From Picochlorum sp. 'celeri' (Eukaryota > Chlorophyta > Trebouxiophyceae): a DNA stretch of 64,000 bases. Under the pieces are notes generated by a model. It had not been told where the DNA came from. It searched no databases and was given only the letters and a program-made list of their open reading frames with translations. The stretch lies in NCBI GenBank assembly GCA_010909725.1, contig JAACMV010000027.1, positions 868,001-932,000 on the forward strand. Direction: 5' to 3'. Of this stretch, positions 62,064-64,000 are shown piece after piece; positions within the stretch are counted from its first letter, which is position 1, and every line of letters begins with the position of its first letter. The translations under genes were made by a program, and so were the position numbers.

Positions 62064-63458
62064 ATGGCTCATTTGCGAGGTAGCCTGAGGTATAGTCGAA
62101 CAGTAGGCCTCCTGGTCGAGTATGGAAAACTGCCAACTCAGGTGTCAGGAGTCGATGGCATTTTGTCGTCTGTGTACACAAATAATCCGTTAAGAGAATA
62201 TGTTTCAAAAGATTTTGGGAAGAGGGCATGGTCATCTGCATCCTGGGATCCTTCGGTGTCGGGAGAAGGGCGGTATGAGCGCATGTCAGATGTACCACCG
62301 GAAGGGATAGTGACTGTGAGGGATCCCATTACATTCAAGGACAATTGGCACGCTGGAATGAGTTTAAAAGAGGCTGTGGAGTCGAGGAACAAAGAAGACA
62401 CGTTTGGTCTGTACGTTGACCTGCCGAAGAGGGCAGGGAACGTGGTGGCAGAGGCCACCGCCTCCTTTTACCATCATCCCGAGTTGACGAGGGCTAATAT
62501 TCGACAGTTCGACTATGGATGCAAAGGAGCAATGCAAGAATTCAATGCAACGGGTCAGCATATGTGTATGTACAGGCCATGCCTGGATGATCTGTATAGT
62601 GCTGCTCTAGATGAAGGAAACAAAGGGTCACGGGTTGACATTGTGCTAGATGGCTGGAAGGGCTCGGGCAAGACCGTCGCACTGTATTCCTTGGCTGCAT
62701 TGGCTCGTGAGAAAGGATGGGTGGTTATGTTTGTCCCTTCTGCATCTTTGCTGGTGCAGGGTGGAATGTTCAAGAGAAAGGACGAGGATGAGGCGGTGTG
62801 GTACACGCCGCAGGCTGCCCATCACATCCTCCGAGCAGTCTTTGAGCCCCATGCCGAATCTTTGGAGAAATTATCTGCTTTGGATGGGAAGAGATCTCTG
62901 GGTGACGTTTGTCGGCATGGACTGGAGACAAAGGATGACTTTGAAAGGGTTGATGCTGCCATAGAGGTGATGCGCGGGCTGCTCAGGGCAGATGGGGAAC
63001 ATGGCATTCGCACCCTCGTCATCGTGGACGAATACAATTATTTATATCATAGAACAGAATATCATGAAACTATGCATCAGTTCCATCGGAGGCGGATCGA
63101 ACCTCGTGAACTGAAACTTGCCTCTGCATTCATGCTCAGTGAGCAGGACAGGGAAGCAGGCATCCTTGCCACTGCATGCACACATGGTGGCCCAATATCT
63201 CCTCGTGTGCATATTCCAATCCACTCAGAATCTCGTATTATTAGAGTTCCCCGGTTCTCGTTGGAAGAAGTATCGAATATGTGCTCCATGATGGTATCAA
63301 AGAAGCTTGTGCCAGAACTTCCCCCTGATGACTCCCTCCGGAGGGCATTGGCACTGACAAACGGAAACGGAAAAGAGATTCGTGAGGGTCGCACTACATT
63401 ATTTCAGAAGGATTGCGGCATGGCACTAAGCTTTGGAAGAAAAAATACATCTAAATAA
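62064..63458 (+). CDS. DAP3: Mitochondrial ribosomal protein mS29 (DAP3)
   Basis: GTP-binding small-subunit protein of the mitoribosome. 464 residues, no intron. ATG 62064 opens a mitochondrial presequence (MAHLRGSLRYSRTVGLLVEY); the frame continues upstream only to a TTG. The P-loop is DGWKGSGKTVALYSLAALAR, with VMFVPSASLLVQGG after it and the Walker B-like TLVIVDEYNYLYHRTEY. The C-terminal lid region includes RIIRVPRFSLEEVSNMCSMM. The stop codon is only five bases from that of the histone deacetylase gene on the other strand. Confidence 0.92.
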   Translation: MAHLRGSLRYSRTVGLLVEYGKLPTQVSGVDGILSSVYTNNPLREYVSKDFGKRAWSSASWDPSVSGEGRYERMSDVPPEGIVTVRDPITFKDNWHAGMSLKEAVESRNKEDTFGLYVDLPKRAGNVVAEATASFYHHPELTRANIRQFDYGCKGAMQEFNATGQHMCMYRPCLDDLYSAALDEGNKGSRVDIVLDGWKGSGKTVALYSLAALAREKGWVVMFVPSASLLVQGGMFKRKDEDEAVWYTPQAAHHILRAVFEPHAESLEKLSALDGKRSLGDVCRHGLETKDDFERVDAAIEVMRGLLRADGEHGIRTLVIVDEYNYLYHRTEYHETMHQFHRRRIEPRELKLASAFMLSEQDREAGILATACTHGGPISPRVHIPIHSESRIIRVPRFSLEEVSNMCSMMVSKKLVPELPPDDSLRRALALTNGNGKEIREGRTTLFQKDCGMALSFGRKNTSK

Positions 63459-63463
63459 CATTT

Positions 63464-64000
63464 TTAATTCGGTGATTTCCACATCTGCTGAGGAGGTCTG
63501 CTGACACCCATCACGACTTCATGGCCATCTTCAACGGATGGTAACGCCATTGTCGCATCTGGGGTATCAGGTGGGCGCTCATGAAATGCTACACTTGGCG
63601 AATGTTGCACATATGACAAGTGGTGCATCACCTTTTCCAAGATCTTGCTCCTGTAGGCCTCATCGTTCTGATCCTTTACAGAAGGGTCACAAACGACCTC
63701 GCTATTATACTCTGGTGCGAAATACTCGTAGTAATCACTGAGAGGAGTATCATTAATATCATCCCCAACTGACACTCCTGTCTCAAATGCCCAGCATCGC
63801 GCAACATTCTTTATTGTGTATCCTCCTCCACCCAGCAACAACAAGGGCACACTGAATTGCTTCATATGCTCGATACACGATGCGTGTCCCTTTGAAGACA
63901 GGTTGAACTTTCCCAGACGGTCATGCGCCAAGGAATCAGCGCCGGCTTGAAACACCACCACTTCTGGTTGATACACCTGCATGATTCTGTTCACTATTGG
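63464..64000 (-). CDS. HDAC: Class I histone deacetylase (HDAC1/RPD3-like), 5' part missing
   Basis: C-terminal 178 codons of a zinc-dependent histone deacetylase; the rest lies beyond the right edge of the window. Visible: PIVNRIMQVYQPEVVVFQAG, ADSL (a zinc ligand region), GHASCIEHMKQFSVPLLLLG and GGGGYTIKNVARCWAFETG, the loop with the active-site tyrosine. The end (SRPPQQMWKSPN) is short, without the long Lys-rich tail of animal HDAC1. The frame is open to the last base. Confidence 0.93.
   Translation of the reverse strand, partial: PIVNRIMQVYQPEVVVFQAGADSLAHDRLGKFNLSSKGHASCIEHMKQFSVPLLLLGGGGYTIKNVARCWAFETGVSVGDDINDTPLSDYYEYFAPEYNSEVVCDPSVKDQNDEAYRSKILEKVMHHLSYVQHSPSVAFHERPPDTPDATMALPSVEDGHEVVMGVSRPPQQMWKSPN

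Noticed and set aside
1..64000. Bacterial-type GTG/TTG starts of several long frames (NAT10, ABCC, TIP41, DAP3, GT49 copy 2)
   Set aside because: This is nuclear DNA; in each case an upstream exon or a downstream ATG gives the conserved N-terminus.
1..64000. CRISPR arrays, insertion sequences, phage or viral genes
   Set aside because: No spaced direct repeats, transposase, integrase or capsid-like frames seen; gene content is ordinary nuclear.

Overview
The window is nuclear DNA of a unicellular green alga, most probably of prasinophyte type. It is eukaryotic: genes are interrupted by short spliceosomal introns, and there are CHD1, NAT10, NuA4 and TFIIA components. It is photosynthetic: it carries chlorophyll synthase, the POR chaperone CPP1, the photosystem II assembly factor PAM68, a D27-like carotenoid isomerase and plastid ribosomal protein bL15. 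A CYP97C-type carotene hydroxylase (lutein pathway), TGTAA motifs behind many stop codons, splice donors of the GTACGT/GTGCGT kind and a circularly permuted tRNA gene all fit the green lineage. Species and exact class cannot be fixed from the sequence alone.

I resolve 42 protein genes (the last truncated by the window edge) and one tRNA gene in 64 kb. About half are intronless. The other genes together have 25 introns, nearly all of 60-105 bases and strongly biased to the 5' end. Many first exons are only 26-190 bases, so an ORF-only reading misses the true start of CHLG, ABCC, NPL4, TIP41, GT49, CYP97C, NAT10, GCVT and SerRS, and misses EMC5 almost entirely. Genes are packed tail-to-tail with 5-60 bases between stop codons and head-to-head over 200-1000 bases.

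Layout. 0-12 kb: a putative membrane protein, VDAC, CHD1, EME1, an ATC-hydrolase-like protein, COX16, seryl-tRNA synthetase and a PAM2-motif protein. 11.7-25 kb: NAT10, a LARGE-like glycosyltransferase, a calcium-dependent kinase, D27-like, a DUF1279 protein, an ankyrin-RING protein and an EAF1-like NuA4 subunit. 25-39 kb: 2-oxoglutarate dehydrogenase E1, a RING-H2 ligase, plastid bL15, type II NADH dehydrogenase, an MGRN1/LOG2-like RING protein, a cyclin-like protein, PDX2, EMC5 and OPA3. 39-55 kb: CYP97C, a second LARGE-like glycosyltransferase, TFIIA-gamma, a secretory cyclophilin, the permuted tRNA-Leu, TIP41, a tyrosine phosphatase, UFSP2, NPL4, an ABCC transporter and chlorophyll synthase. 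55-64 kb: TRM112, an unknown tail-anchored protein, GCVT, PAM68, a diflavin reductase, CPP1, mitoribosomal mS29/DAP3 and a class I histone deacetylase.

The main discovery is the permuted tRNA-Leu(UAA) at 43823-43925. Its 3' half lies upstream of its 5' half, and leader and trailer form a bulge-helix-bulge with exact 3-4-3 geometry. Most of the rest is conserved housekeeping or plastid biology. No CRISPR array, insertion sequence or viral gene was seen.
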